Assembly: GCA_032622095.1 (NCBI GenBank)
Contig: CP136066.1
Coordinates: 133,083,917-133,147,916 of the forward strand
DNA: 64,000 bases
Reading direction: 5' to 3'
Origin: Siphonodentalium dalli
Lineage: Eukaryota; Mollusca; Scaphopoda; Gadilida; Siphonodentaliidae
Numbering within the stretch: the stretch's first letter is position 1; each line of letters begins with the position of its first letter. The translations under genes and the position numbers were made by a program. Below, piece by piece: positions 37,874-48,640 of the stretch. Below the pieces are notes generated by a model. That model was not told the origin of the DNA. It saw only the letters and a program-made list of their open reading frames with translations, and did no database searches.

Positions 37874-38676
37874 TTATACCCCCCGCAACGAAGTTAGGGG
37901 GGGTATACTGGAGTCAGCTTGTCCGTCCGTCCGTCGTCCGTCCGTCCGTCGTCCGTCGTCCGTCGTCCGTCCGTGGACACAAATTTGTCCGGAGTTTTTC
38001 TCAGTCGTTTTTTGATCAATTTCCGTGAAACTTGGCACAGACATCAACCACCATGGGAACCTGTGCACCTGCGATTATGACGTCTGTCGGACTTTTTTTT
38101 TTTTAGTTATCCCCCCTTTTTTGACTTAGAAAATTTTCGCAGCATGTATACTTTTGTCCGAGCTTTTATTCCTACATTTTTTGTCAATTTTTTTAAAACG
38201 TGGCACAGATATTTAGTACCATTGGAACTTGTGCATCTGCGATTATGACATCTGTCCGACATTTTTTGGTGGAGTTATCCCCCTTTTTCAACTTAGAAAC
38301 TTTTTTTGCAACATGCTTAATTTTGTCCGAGCTTTTATTCCTACATTTTTCGGTCAATGTTTTTTAATCTTGGCACTGATATTTAGTACCATGGGAACCT
38401 GTGCACCTGCAATTATGACGTCTGTCCGACATTATTTGTGTGGAGTTATTCCCCATTTTCGACTTAGAATTTTTTTCGCAACATACATAATTTTGTCCAA
38501 GCTTTTATTCCTACAATTTTCGGTCAATAGGTTTAAGATTAGGGTTATGGTTGTACACCTGCAATGGGAACTGTTATTTTATTATTTTAACTAAATGTTT
38601 ACTGACATGTCAAACATCTTAGTATTTTTAAAAAAGGGGGGTATCCGTAGTCCCATTGGGACAGTCACACCTCTAG
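37874..38676 (+). mobile_element. Helitron-like non-autonomous unit, copy 2 (head-to-tail)
   Basis: This copy begins TTATACCCCCC immediately after the CTAG of copy 1, with no spacer. It has an expanded GTCCGTCCGTCGTCC run (37,920-37,975), the same ~180-bp internal repeats, the same tail hairpin (38,650-38,662) and CTAG at 38,673-38,676. A precise tail-to-head join of two units is expected from rolling-circle transfer that reads through the terminator. Confidence 0.65.
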
Positions 38677-39274
38677 TTTGTAACTGTATTCAAGTGTAAA
38701 TATACTGGATTTAATATGCTACTTGATTGTGTATTTTATGTAAAATTACAAAACATAGAAAATGTTTTAAACATTGACAAACTCACCCAATTTCGTTGCA
38801 TAGGTTGGATACCGACTGACACATTGTTGAGTACAAATATCTGTCAGTTCATTGCTGATCAGTCTTTAATCAGAGGAACATCAAAAGCTTCCGATGGTAC
38901 ATTCTGTGAATGTTAATGTAGGTATTTACAGTACCGGAAATAAGGAAATCCCTCCCCGCAAAAGCAGGAATATTTGAAAAATAAAATAACATCGTTTTTT
39001 TGGATTTTGAATGCCGGGTTTTGCTGAATCCGGGAGAAATTGGGGGTTATCCGTATTTGTGGAATTGCCATGGCTATCCGGGAGTCTTAACGGATAATCC
39101 GTGAAACTTATCAGCTCTGATTCAAATATACACTGTAACAACTGGGTCTGATAATGCATATAGTATAGAAAGGGTTAAAAATGTGCAAGGTGCTTTTAAT
39201 TCAGATTTGCTCAAGTAGGGCTGGCCGTGACTGGGGTCATGTGCTGTGATGGCCAAATAGGAACCTTTTTTATG
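38677..39274. other. Non-coding sequence, nothing recognised
   Basis: AT-rich sequence without a supported gene or repeat family. TATCCGGGAGTCTTAACGG-type short palindromic text near 39,075 is not enough to call an element. Confidence 0.4.
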
Positions 39275-39890
39275 TTTACCCATACCATAGTATGGTAAAC
39301 ATAGTGTCGTTGTCCGGATTGACCACTCGTCGTTAGTCCGTCCATCCGTATGTCTGTCTGGCTGGCTGTCTGTCTGTAGACACTTTACGCATGGTGCGAT
39401 AACTCGAACATTTTATATCTGATCGGAACCAAATTTTGTATATGAATTTCTCAGCATAAAAGACAGATCGAGTTCGAATATGGGTTTGATCCGACTATTT
39501 TTAACGGAGTTATGGCCCTTATTCAAAAAAATATTCACTCTAACAAAACAAAAACAAAATAAAATAATTAAAATAAATAACAAACAAAAATATTAATTTT
39601 CCTTTTTTTAAATAATTAAAAAAAAACAATTTTTTTAAAAAACTAACACTAAGGGTACCCCGAGTCAGCACACCAAATTTGGTTTAAATCGGTCCAAAAT
39701 ATTGTCATGTGCTGGTGAATTTGTTTGGAGCCATATTCACCAATTCCATCCCATGCCTTTGGACTACTTAGCTATTAATATGGCTATATTATTTTCTGAT
39801 GTCTCTTATGCCAATGTGCAGATAAAAGCTATCGTATCTAAACAAAATTTAAAGTTTCTACAATACACAGCACATGCTGTTTAATAAAGG
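39275..39890 (+). repeat. TTTACCCATACCATAG dispersed repeat, near-complete copy
   Basis: The head is a hairpin, TTTACCCATACCATAGTATGG, followed by TGTCGTTGTCCGG, a GTCCGTCC/GTCTG run, GATCGAGTTCGAATATGGG, an A-rich middle, TACCCCGAGTC and CACACCAAATTTGG, and CCTTTGGACTACTTAGCTAT. The copy at 61,357-61,960 shares the whole order. It is non-coding; the transposon class is unknown. Confidence 0.85.
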
Positions 39891-40287
39891 GTTTTGTTGG
39901 TTAAGTTACCAAAATGGGCTTTAGAACATTGCTAAAATCATTAAGCTAATCTTGAGATTCAAGTGTCTTTATGCAACTGGGGTTCAGTTATTTGATCAAT
40001 TTAAATTTAAAGAGAATTCCATAACTTCTGATTTTGTATGTATATCCTCTCTGGAATTTTCTAAACTAACTGCCAATTGGGTAAATTAATGAGACATGGG
40101 TCAGATTTTCGAACACTGTTGATTGCCTGTTGATAATGAAACAAAGTGATATGTTTTTAATCACTTCATGTCATCTGCCATGTAGAGAATGATTTGTTTG
40201 TTATCACAAGAGCCAGCCAGTCTGACAGCCACTTTCAATGCAAAGGCTATTTAGGCATCTGTTATCAGACCCAACACATCACAACCT
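39891..40287. other. Non-coding sequence before the 2.46-kb TIR element
   Basis: No recognised feature; AT-rich. Confidence 0.4.
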
Positions 40288-42747
40288 CACACGGCACAAT
40301 CGTTTCGACGATTTTACGACCAATTCCACGATTCTGCGGCTTGACAACCACGCTGCTACGGCAGTTCAACGATTCTGCGGCCTTATTATACGTGATATTT
40401 TATGACAAACTTAGATAATGGGGCCTTTTACTGAATTGGGACGATAAAAGTGGGCTTCTTCTTGTATGCATTGTGTAGAGTAGACTTTGCAGGTCCACCA
40501 GGTTGACTCGCGGAATACATACGAAGATGCGATCAATACATAAAATGAGTCACAATCGGCTCAGTCAAGTGTGGATAATCCGATCGAACCGCGAACCGAT
40601 CGCAAAAAAGTCGTTTCTTGGGCTACAAGGGGACATTAACAGTGCGAAAATTAACACCCAACGTAAGCTTTGATAAGCATAAATGTATTATTTGTCAAAT
40701 CCGTACCTCTGTTGACGCAATATTCGATTAAACTACACACAGAAATGCAGTAACAGTGTCAACTATTTGACAACGCCCCGCTTCGACCATGACAACGACG
40801 ATTGTGCGACTCGTTGAACGGTAATTTTCATTTGTATACGACGTATCTGTCACTGCATGATCGGACAGCTTAGTTATGCGTGTAAGCCCGTGTATGCTGC
40901 ATCAATAAATGTTTGGAACTGTACCTTCTTTGTACAATGCACATGTCCTGGATTCAATACAGTACATGTGTATTTACTGATCCCCACATGTGAAGGTATA
41001 GAGACCAAGTCACATAAGAGATTTGTCGCTAAATGAGCATTCTTTAATTTTTTGAACATGACAAAATGCCCGACTTACATGTACCTGAAAATTTTCCTTC
41101 TTGGTGCACCTAGCGGCTTTGTAATTTTTGTAAAGTTGACTTGTTCATTCGAAAATGTCACCACTTAACCTACCATAACATGAGTTATTTTAGTCATATT
41201 CTGATTGGCAAGTAGGCCCTACATATAAAGATGTCCTCGAAAAATTATTGACCGTTTAGTTACTTTTATAAATGTGTTTGTATGAAAGTATTAGTTAAAA
41301 TTCTTTATGGTTATCTGAAATTGAAAGTAATGAGCAACACTTTATAAAAAATAAAAATAAAAGGGATGGATGCCAGAAAATTGCAGTAAAAACGTATACA
41401 TACACAAAATAGTAAAACATTGGGTTGGTTGGTCCCGAAAGTAGCCAAAATAAAATAAATAACCTATAGGGATACGCTGATTTATGACCCCCTACCCCTG
41501 ATCCCCCGGTTCGGACGCCAACTTGCCGGTATATTATTAACATGGGGTGTTTTGTTGCAGTAGTATTTTTAATTGGGTAAACTGGTGTGTGCATACTTCA
41601 AATGAGTTAAGAATTAATAGGAATTAAATGTCATAGAATTGTAATATCTGGAGGCAAATCTTGACTGCGCGAGGGAATTATATTTTAGATAACTAGATTT
41701 TAATCACAAATAAATAAATCATTATAGAATATAATGTTCACCGTTTATAGATATATATACCTGGATGTCAAAATATGGAATTATACTCAAAACAAAATAT
41801 TAAGTTTCATGTGTGGAGTTAATTTCTAACATGAAGGCGACCATTCCCCACCATCGATACCACAACGCAACTGATAATAAGACATGTTGGCCATAAGAAA
41901 ATACCGAGGCATTGTGAGTCGGCTGCTAGTTAGGCGTACAGGCAGACGGAATGAAAGTTGGATAGGCCGAAAATTTAAATCATGTATAATGTGTGGTGCA
42001 CAGATTATGGAAATTAAACCTGTACAGTATAGCAATATACGATTCGACATTACTTTATTTTCCACAGCTGGCTCCAAATAAAAGAGTCTTAATCTCGTAG
42101 CCTTGAGGTCGTGTGATTCATATGCGTATTCATGTCTATAGCGAGCGTGACATTCATTAGAAAACGACTTCTCGTGAGCACAAGTTAATGAAATTTCAAT
42201 TGCTGGTCTCACAATCGTCGTTGTCATAGTCGACTACTCGGCGTTGTCAATTGAGTGCGATGATACCCCCCACAAAATCAATATGGACACAGCGCGTCAG
42301 CGCCATCAATCACAGAACTGAGGTTAACATCAGTTGTGAAAAATCAACCAAAGACGTATGGCTATGTTATTATTTGGTTTCCACTCAATTTTATAGGACA
42401 ATATATATATTTTCTCAACTCTAAAGACGAATTTCACACAGTGATGTGTGTAAATCCAAAACAACTGGTCTATTTGTGTCAAAGATTATGTATTGTTGTG
42501 CTAACTGTCTAGTGCTGAACTGTCTACCGATTATCGAATCGAAGATCGCCGTACCTAATAGAAATATAATATGTGGTACATAACTGTCTATATTTTTGGA
42601 ATTATTCATTTCTTAATTTTTAATTTTTTTTTCGTGTTTATCGCATCAGCCTGGTCGCAGAATCGTTAAATTGCCGCAGCACCGTGGTTGTCAAGCCGCA
42701 GAATCGTGGAATTGGTCGTAGAATCGTCGAAACGATTGTGTCGTGTG
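40288..42747. mobile_element. 2.46-kb element with ~95-bp terminal inverted repeats
   Basis: The left end (40,288-40,382) and the inverted right end (42,653-42,747) match at about 88 of 95 positions, starting CACACGRCACAATCGTTTCG. Direct AACCT flanks both sides (40,283-40,287 and 42,748-42,752), a 5-bp target duplication. The boundary could be read one base further out, leaving a 3-bp ACC duplication. Termini beginning CAC with a 5-bp duplication would fit Transib, but no transposase is visible, so this is a guess. The interior holds a second inverted pair near 40,766/42,255 and a 133-codon minus-strand open frame that I do not recognise. Confidence 0.8.
40766..42255. repeat. Inner inverted repeat pair inside the 2.46-kb element
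   Basis: TTGACAACGCC followed by ATGACAACGACGATTGTG (40,767-40,806) is inverted at about 42,210-42,250. The spacing inside the arms is similar on both sides. Between the outer and inner arms the two sides do not align. This could be a second nested element or an old extended terminal repeat. Confidence 0.6.
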
Positions 42748-42819
42748 AACCTAACATGTAACTACAAGGGAAAGCTGCACAACTGAGATCTATAAGGATA
42801 TTTTGCAGAGAACACTTGA

Positions 42820-43140
42820 TCACTCTTGCTTGGATATTCTTGATTCTACATGTTAATACCTGTGTGCAGATTCTTATCTTGCTTGGATATTCTTGATCCC
42901 CTTGCTTGGATATTCTTGATTCTACATGTTAATACCTGTGTGCAGATTCTTGTCAAGCTTGGATAATCTTGTTCCTACCTGTTCATACATATGTGAAGAT
43001 TCTTGTCTTTCTTGGATATTCTTGATCCTCTTGCTTGGATAATCTTGATTCTACATGTTTAATAATACCTGTGTGCAGATTCTTTTCTTGCTTGGAGAAT
43101 CTTGATTCTATCTGTTCATACCTTTGTGCAGTTCTATTCT
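42820..43140. repeat. Minisatellite of CTTGCTTGGATATTCTTGAT units
   Basis: About five imperfect copies of a ~53-76 bp unit are present. Each has TTGCTTGGATATTCTTGAT (sometimes twice), then TCTACATGTTAATACCTGTG and TGCAGATTCTT. There is no coding signal. Confidence 0.8.
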
Positions 43141-43233
43141 GCAGAATGTTCTTCTTTCTACTCATCAATACTTAGGATGTATCTTGACAAGACTATGGCT
43201 TATGGATTTTCGCGTTCAAACTGAAAATAGCTG

Positions 43234-43292
43234 ATCACTATCGCCAAGGTATGGGTTAAACATCTGCCGATCGTGATCGGCCTCTCGTTTCT
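43234..43292 (+). repeat. Short dispersed element with GCCGATCGTGATCGGC
   Basis: CTATCGCCAAGGTATGGGTT, then ACATCTGCCGATCGTG and ATCGGCCTCTCGTT, recurs at 62,330-62,392 with only a few changes. The core is a 7-bp hairpin. The function is unknown; the conservation between two otherwise unrelated sites makes it a discrete repeat. Confidence 0.7.
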
Positions 43293-43503
43293 ATGAAAAA
43301 TTGCCTCCTTTTCTCTCGTATCATCAAAGATGAATAATTCTATATTCCATAGTCAAGCTTTCCATTACCCATCCATGAAGAATAACTCTATTGGGAATTA
43401 TATATTTAATTTTTAATAAATGCTGCAGAAGGCCAAAATTGAGCTATCTGTTGATGATCTATTGGGATCTTAAGGAATTTCTACTCCACTAGATTGAGAT
43501 TTT

Positions 43504-43679
43504 TAGCCCATCTGAGATGAAGTCTCCGTTGGAGTTATAGTTATCACTTATCATCCGCTGTTTGTCTGTCCATCCATCAACAATAGTCTTCTCCAGAAAC
43601 ATAAGACCGAATAGGTTTATATTTGGTGTGGATGTTCCCTGGATGACTCATATTCAAATCTGTTCAATTGTGGTCACCA
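43504..43679 (+). repeat. Left half of a CACCTGAG-type repeat, split by the Helitron
   Basis: TTTTTAGCCCATCTGAGATG, a (G)TCTGTCCATCC run, CATCAACAATAGTC and TATTTGGTGTGGATGTTCCC match 48,087-48,297. The text stops at GTCACCA and resumes after the Helitron at 46,956. Confidence 0.85.
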
Positions 43680-43879
43680 TCTATATCTATATTTGCGAAT
43701 GTCTGTCTGTCTGTCTGTCTGTGTTCTATAGAAATTCACAGGGGACCATCTAGATGATGCCAAAGGGGTCTACTAGGAGTAGCTTTTTACGAGAAAGATA
43801 ATGGTCAGGGTTATAATTTTCTAAAGTGACGTCGTTGTTGTCAGGGGCAGAAAATGGGGAGGGGCAGAAAAAAAAAATT

Positions 43880-45900
43880 GTCGCCGATTGCCACCAAACT
43901 TATATATAATAATCCCCATGATATGAGGAATCTAATGGTGAGGTTTAAATATAGCAAAAGTCGCGCCGCTCGCATCAGGGGTGCCCGGAAGAGGGAGGGT
44001 GAGATTATTTTTCTGTCGCCGATTTCCACCAAACTTATATATAATCATCCCCATGATATGAAAAAACCAACGGTGTGGTTTAAAAGTGGCGTCGTTTGAG
44101 TCAGGGATGCACGGAAGGGGAGAGGGGCACCAAAATTGAAAAACTAATTTTAGCGCCGATCTCCACCAAATTGATATATATTCTTCTCCATGATACAAGG
44201 AATCTAATTGTGCGATTTAACAACGCCAAACCCATGATATGAAAAAGCCAACGGTGTGGTTTAAAAGTGGCGTCGTTCGAGTCAGGGATGCACGGAAGGG
44301 GAGAGGGGCACCAAAATTGAAAAACTAATTTTAGCGCCGATCTCCACCAAATTGATATATATTCTTCTTCATGATACAAGGAATCAAATTGTGCGATTTA
44401 ACAACGCCAAATTGTTGTCTTTTGGTTGAGAGATTGGGAGGGGGTGGGCACTAAATTTGATAATAATTGGTTTAGTCGCCGATTGCCACCACACTTATAC
44501 AAAATCATCCCCATGGTATGAGGAGTCTATTGGTATTGCTTATATCTGTCAAATGTGGCCTCATTCGAGTCAGGGTTGCATTGAAAGGGATAGGGGCACC
44601 AAAATTGATGCACAATGTTTTGCGCCAATTTCCACCAAATTGATACACGTTCTTATCCAAGATACGAGGAATCTAATCGTGTGATTTAAAGACGCCATAG
44701 TGGTGCTGTTTGAAATTTGATATAAAAAAAAATTTAGTCGCCGATTATCACCAAACTTATAAACAATCATCTCCATGATATCAGGAGTATAATCGTGTGG
44801 TTTAAGGATGTCATAGGTTGGGCCATTCGAGTCAGTTGTGTATAGAGATGAGAGGGACACAACAAATTATATCTATATGTTTAGTGCCGATTTCCACCAG
44901 ATTGATACATATTCTTCTCTGTGATACGAGAAATCTTATCGTGTCGTTTAGATACACCAAATTTGTGCCCTATGGGTGAGAGCTATGGGGACCTTAAATT
45001 TGATACGAATTTGTATACTCGCCAATTTTCACCAATTTCATATATATGCATCTCTAATCTCTAATGAGTCTTAGTGTGTGCATCTTGAGACTGAAATAGG
45101 GGCGGGAGGGTCACCAAGACTGATAAAAAATATTTTTAGTACTAATTACCATAAAATTCAGACACGTTCTTCTCAAATGATACAATAAATCAAATCGTGC
45201 TGTCTGTCTTTCTGTCTGTCTGTGTGCGTTCTATATATAACTTCACGCAGTACAATCAAGATGGCACCAAGGCGTTCTAAGAGGGGTAACTGTTTACAAG
45301 GAAGATAACGGTGTGGGTAAAAAATTTCTAAAATGACGCTGTTGGTGTCGGGGGAAGAAAAGGGGGAGGTCGGCAAAATTAAAAATATATCGTGAAATAG
45401 TTTTGTCGCCGATTTCCACCAAACGAATACATAATCACCTTCGCAATATGGCGTTGTTTGAGTCAACGTTGCATCAACTATTGATTTAATAAACTATTTT
45501 TAGCCCAGATTTCCACCAAATTGATATATTATTCTTCTCTATGATACGAGGAATATCATCGTGTGATTTAAAGACGTCAAATTGCTGTCGGTTGGGTGAG
45601 AGAATTGGGTGATAACTATTCTCAGAATTTGTTTAGTTGCTGATTACCACCAAACATATATATAATCATCGCCAGTATATCATGCATCCATGAGTCTATG
45701 GGAGTGGTTTAAATATGTCAAAAGAGGCAAACGCTGGTACAAATTTATTTGGCACCAATTTCCACCGAATTCATACACGTTTTTCTCTAATAATATACCA
45801 TGAATTAAATCACATTTGGTGTCGTTTGCGTCGCGGATGGCGAGCGGATATGCACTATCATTGATAAGATTGCTATTCGCCGATATCCACATATAAGTTA
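43880..45900 (+). repeat. Alternating two-type ~140-bp tandem repeat inside the Helitron
   Basis: About fifteen degenerate copies of a unit marked by TCGCCGATTNCCACCAAA are present (near 43,882, 44,018, 44,155, 44,336, 44,475, 44,622, 44,738, 44,884, 45,020, 45,142, 45,408, 45,502, 45,639, 45,754 and 45,880). Type 1 continues CTTATATATAATCATCCCCA. Type 2 continues TTGATACATATTCTTCTC. They mostly alternate, so the ancestral unit was a dimer. A 181-bp direct duplication (44,058-44,238 and 44,239-44,418) is almost perfect and therefore recent. Confidence 0.8.
45198..45370 (+). repeat. Second copy of the Helitron 5' region
   Basis: GCTGTCTGTCTTTCTGTCTG, GTTCTATA, GGGTAACTGTTTAC, AGATAACGGT and ACGCTGTTGGTGTC(G)GGGG parallel 43,700-43,860 in the same order. 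The element therefore carries two heads and one tail, by internal duplication or by fusion of two Helitrons. The extreme TCTATAT terminus is missing here. Confidence 0.65.
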
Positions 45901-46955
45901 TATACAGTCACCAGGCCATCTCCATATCATTTTAAGTAGTTTTGGACGTTCACATTTCACAATCCCGATATATGGTGACCCACTTAAGTCACTTGAACAA
46001 TTATATCTTCTTAACTGTCATATTTATATGGGAATAGCAATCAGGGCATTTACAAAATGAGCTAGCAAAAAGAGATACATAGAAGAAGCATTAAACGTAT
46101 ATTTATCATTATATTGAAGAGATACATATATTCGTGTAAACTAAGAGACCTCGAACCATCAGAGGATTGCATATATATTATAACAAAATTGAGTCTGTTC
46201 CATTCAATACAGTTTCCACAAAAAGTTACAATTTGTCAAGAGATATGGAAGGCCTGTTCAAAAATAGTGGTCACAGTGTGCAGTCAAATATAGTTTCTTC
46301 TGATATACAAGAAAATGCAGTTAGTAGCATAAGACTTTTCAGGATCCTCCCAATACTGCACATCTGACAAGGGTTTTATAACAGACTCCTCGACTGACAC
46401 AAACAACTCAAAATCTCGCTCTGTACCTGGCACATGTAGCTAATATTTATGCGCATCAACATTTCGTTTAAACTGAGAATATTTAGCCAATATATAGCAC
46501 CATGAACAGAGGAGCACCTGGAAATTTCTTTGAAACATCTGTATCTTCATGGAGATATGATAGCCAGGTGTCCTTGAGAACTTAGTCCAACCCACTAAAT
46601 TGATTGATACATCTCAATATTTAAAACCCAATTATCATCTTTTATCGAACTAATGTGTTTATGATGTTCATGTATCATATTATAACGTCTAATGTATACG
46701 CAGTTGTAAATAAATAAATACTTCATTATTGTTGGAACGGATTAATCGCGACAAACAGAATGACAATTGACAAGGTGAGCCACTACTGTAATAAGCATGT
46801 TTTATGACTGTAATAAGCATGTTTTATGATGCTATTTGAATATTAAATTTATGAGAAACACTTTAAGCAAGAGCATTCTCTATCCCCAACAAATATCCAC
46901 AGCATAGAGGGTTTCTCATCACATTAACCTGGGCAACGCCGGGTAACCCTGCTAG

Positions 46956-47200
46956 TGCCAAATAGATGCGAAGCTAGGGCCACAACTCTTTCCCCCCATG
47001 ATAAGTCTTTAAATACAATGTAACTTCTTCTCAAGGTCCATCGGGCCTATTGTTCTCATATTTGATATTGAGGGTCCTTTGTGACTGGGTTTCAGATTTG
47101 TTCAATGGGATCACTTGCTCAAATATGGGTGGAGCCAGGCACTCAATTTAATAAAAACAAAAAAACTACAATCTAAATGAAAATATGTATTGTTCTAAAT
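46956..47200 (+). repeat. Right half of the repeat split by the Helitron
   Basis: TGCCAAATAGATGCGAAGC, AGGGCCACAACTC, TTCTCAAGGTCCATCGGGCC and TTTGTGACTGGGTTTCAG continue the CACCTGAG-type repeat from 43,679. They match 48,298 onwards. Confidence 0.8.
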
Positions 47201-47250
47201 TTTACTTTTTAATTTGTTTATATTTAACTCCTTGCTTGATTCCCCCCCCT

Positions 47251-47282
47251 CACAACACACACACACACACACACACACACAC
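47251..47282. repeat. (CA)n microsatellite
   Basis: CACAACACACACA and further uninterrupted CA units run to 47,282, preceded by a short C tract. Confidence 0.95.
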
Positions 47283-47315
47283 TGTTGACAGGTCCCTGTC
47301 AAATTCAACCATTCC

Positions 47316-47805
47316 ATGACTTTTGACCAGTACAGATCATACGAAAAAGAATGCAAGAAACAACTTAGAAAAGCTGAATGGGATTACACCAACACAATGA
47401 TACAAGATTCATTAGACAAAAGAGACACCAAACCATACTGGCGCTATATTAAATCCAAGAAGAAAGACTCAATTGGAGTAGCGCCCCTCATCTCTATTAA
47501 GGGAAAACTGGTGAACGATAGTCAGGAGAAAGCGGAAATTTTGGTGAACCAATTTCAATCTGTGTTTACCAAGGACAAGACTGGCCCAGTGACCACAACG
47601 AACAAGCACATCCCAAATACCATCAAATCACTGAAAATCAATCGGGATGGAGTGACAAAGCTTCTAAAGGAGATAAACCCCCGGAAAGGCATCCGGTCCT
47701 GATGATCTACCCAACCGTATCTTGAAAGAATGTGCAGAGGAACTGAGTCCTGGACTATAAACAGCCACCTTCCAGCTCTCCATCGACACTGGAATGCTAC
47801 AGAGC
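47316..47805 (+). pseudogene. LINE fragment: linker and N-terminal reverse-transcriptase region (CR1/jockey-like)
   Basis: The open frame 47,316-47,702 encodes KPYWRYIKSKKKDS, GVAPL, then AEILVNQFQSVFTKD and GVTKLLKEINP. This is the characteristic stretch between the endonuclease and the first reverse-transcriptase motifs in CR1/L2/jockey-type LINEs. A frameshift near 47,685 throws it out of frame. In the next frame KASGPDDLPNRILKE (the usual KASGPDGIPN motif) follows, then a stop near 47,758, then FQLSIDTGML. The endonuclease and the catalytic YADD region are absent, so this is a truncated, dead fragment. As a family these enzymes copy LINE RNA into DNA at nicked chromosomal sites. Confidence 0.85.
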
Positions 47806-48010
47806 GTTCTCAATTATAAATGTGATCGTTTTTGAGGCATCATGGGTGATTTTGTGTGTGGTATTGTGACGTTTAAATATAAAGAGCTTTCGTCTTCCAA
47901 AAGCAGTAGACAATAAAGAGCATTCTAAATTACAAACTGTGTTGTCTTTTTGGAGGTACTACATAATGGTGATCTGTATGTTGCATGGTGGTATTCGAAT
48001 ATATGAATGA
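47803..48010. repeat. Degenerate ~115-bp direct repeat
   Basis: GAGCGTTCTCAATTATAAA, then GGCATCATGGGTGAT and GGTATT (47,803-47,884), is echoed by GAGCATTCTAAATTACAAA and GGTGGTATTCGAATATA (47,918-48,005). Confidence 0.45.
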
Positions 48011-48086
48011 TTGAGAATTTGGAAATAACTTACAAAGAACAACAAATGAAACACCTGATATATAGTTAACATTATTCCACCCAGTG

Positions 48087-48640
48087 TTTTTAGCTCACCT
48101 GAGACGAAGTCTCCAGTGGAGCTATACTCGTTACTACTCGTCGTCCATCCAGCCGTCGTACCGTCCGTCCGTCAGTCCGTCCGTCAACAATTCTTTGAAC
48201 ATCTTCTCCTCTGGAACAGTAAGACCGAATTGGTTCATATTTGGTGTGGATGTTCCCTAGGTGACTCTCATTCAGATTTGTTCAAATGAGGTCACTGGGT
48301 CAAATAGTTGCGAAAGCAGGGCCACAACTTTATTCCTTCATAGTAATTCTTAGAACGACTTCTTTTCCAGAACTATAAGGCCTAATGGGTTCATATTTGG
48401 TGTGGATGTTCCCTAGGTGACTCACATTCAGATTTGTTCAAATGAGGTCACCAGGTTGATTAGTTGAGAAACCAGGGCCATAACTCATAGTAATTCTTAT
48501 AATGACTTCTCAAGAAATATTGGGCTGATTTAGCTTATATTTGGTATGGAGGAACCTTGGTTGACTGGGGTTCAGATTTGTTCAAATGGGGTCACTGGGT
48601 CAAATAGGGGCACAGCCAGGGACATAACTCTAAAAACAAA
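48087..48640 (+). repeat. CACCTGAG-type hairpin-headed repeat, uninterrupted copy
   Basis: The head is TTTTTAGCTCACCTGAGACG with fold-back to GGAGCTAT, a TCCGTCCGTCAGTCC run, and CGTCAACAATTC. About three internal copies of ~150-160 bp follow, each with CATATTTGGTGTGGATG-like text, CAGATTTGTTCAAATG and GGTCACTGGGTCAAATAG (near 48,237, 48,395 and 48,537). It is non-coding. It supplies the empty-site reference for the Helitron. Confidence 0.8.

Larger units (their letters stand above)
43680..46955 (+). mobile_element. Non-autonomous Helitron, 3,276 bp
   Basis: The element starts TC (43,680-43,681, preceded by A) with TCTATATTTGCGAATG and a GTCTGTCTG run. It ends with the hairpin ACCTGGGCAACGCCGGGT (46,927-46,944), then CTAG (46,952-46,955) followed by T. 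These are the textbook Helitron ends and A/T insertion site. The flanks join as GTCACCA/TGCCAAATAG with no target duplication. The uninterrupted relative at 48,291-48,307 reads GTCACTGGGTCAAATAG, colinear base for base. No Rep/helicase coding is present, so mobilisation would have needed proteins encoded elsewhere. Most of the interior is the tandem repeat at 43,880-45,900. Confidence 0.9.

Noticed and set aside
38229-38594. 121-codon open frame
   Set aside because: It lies wholly within the ~180-bp internal repeats of the Helitron-like unit and its sequence simply repeats.
39360-39490. tRNA-like promoter (A and B boxes) in the TTTACCCATACC repeat
   Set aside because: GAGTTCGAATATGGG resembles a B box, but the best A-box candidate is ~75 bases upstream with poor match, so a tRNA-derived SINE is not supported.
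41826-42227. 133-codon minus-strand open frame as a transposase
   Set aside because: No DDE-type spacing, zinc finger or other recognisable motif; kept only as a note within the TIR element.
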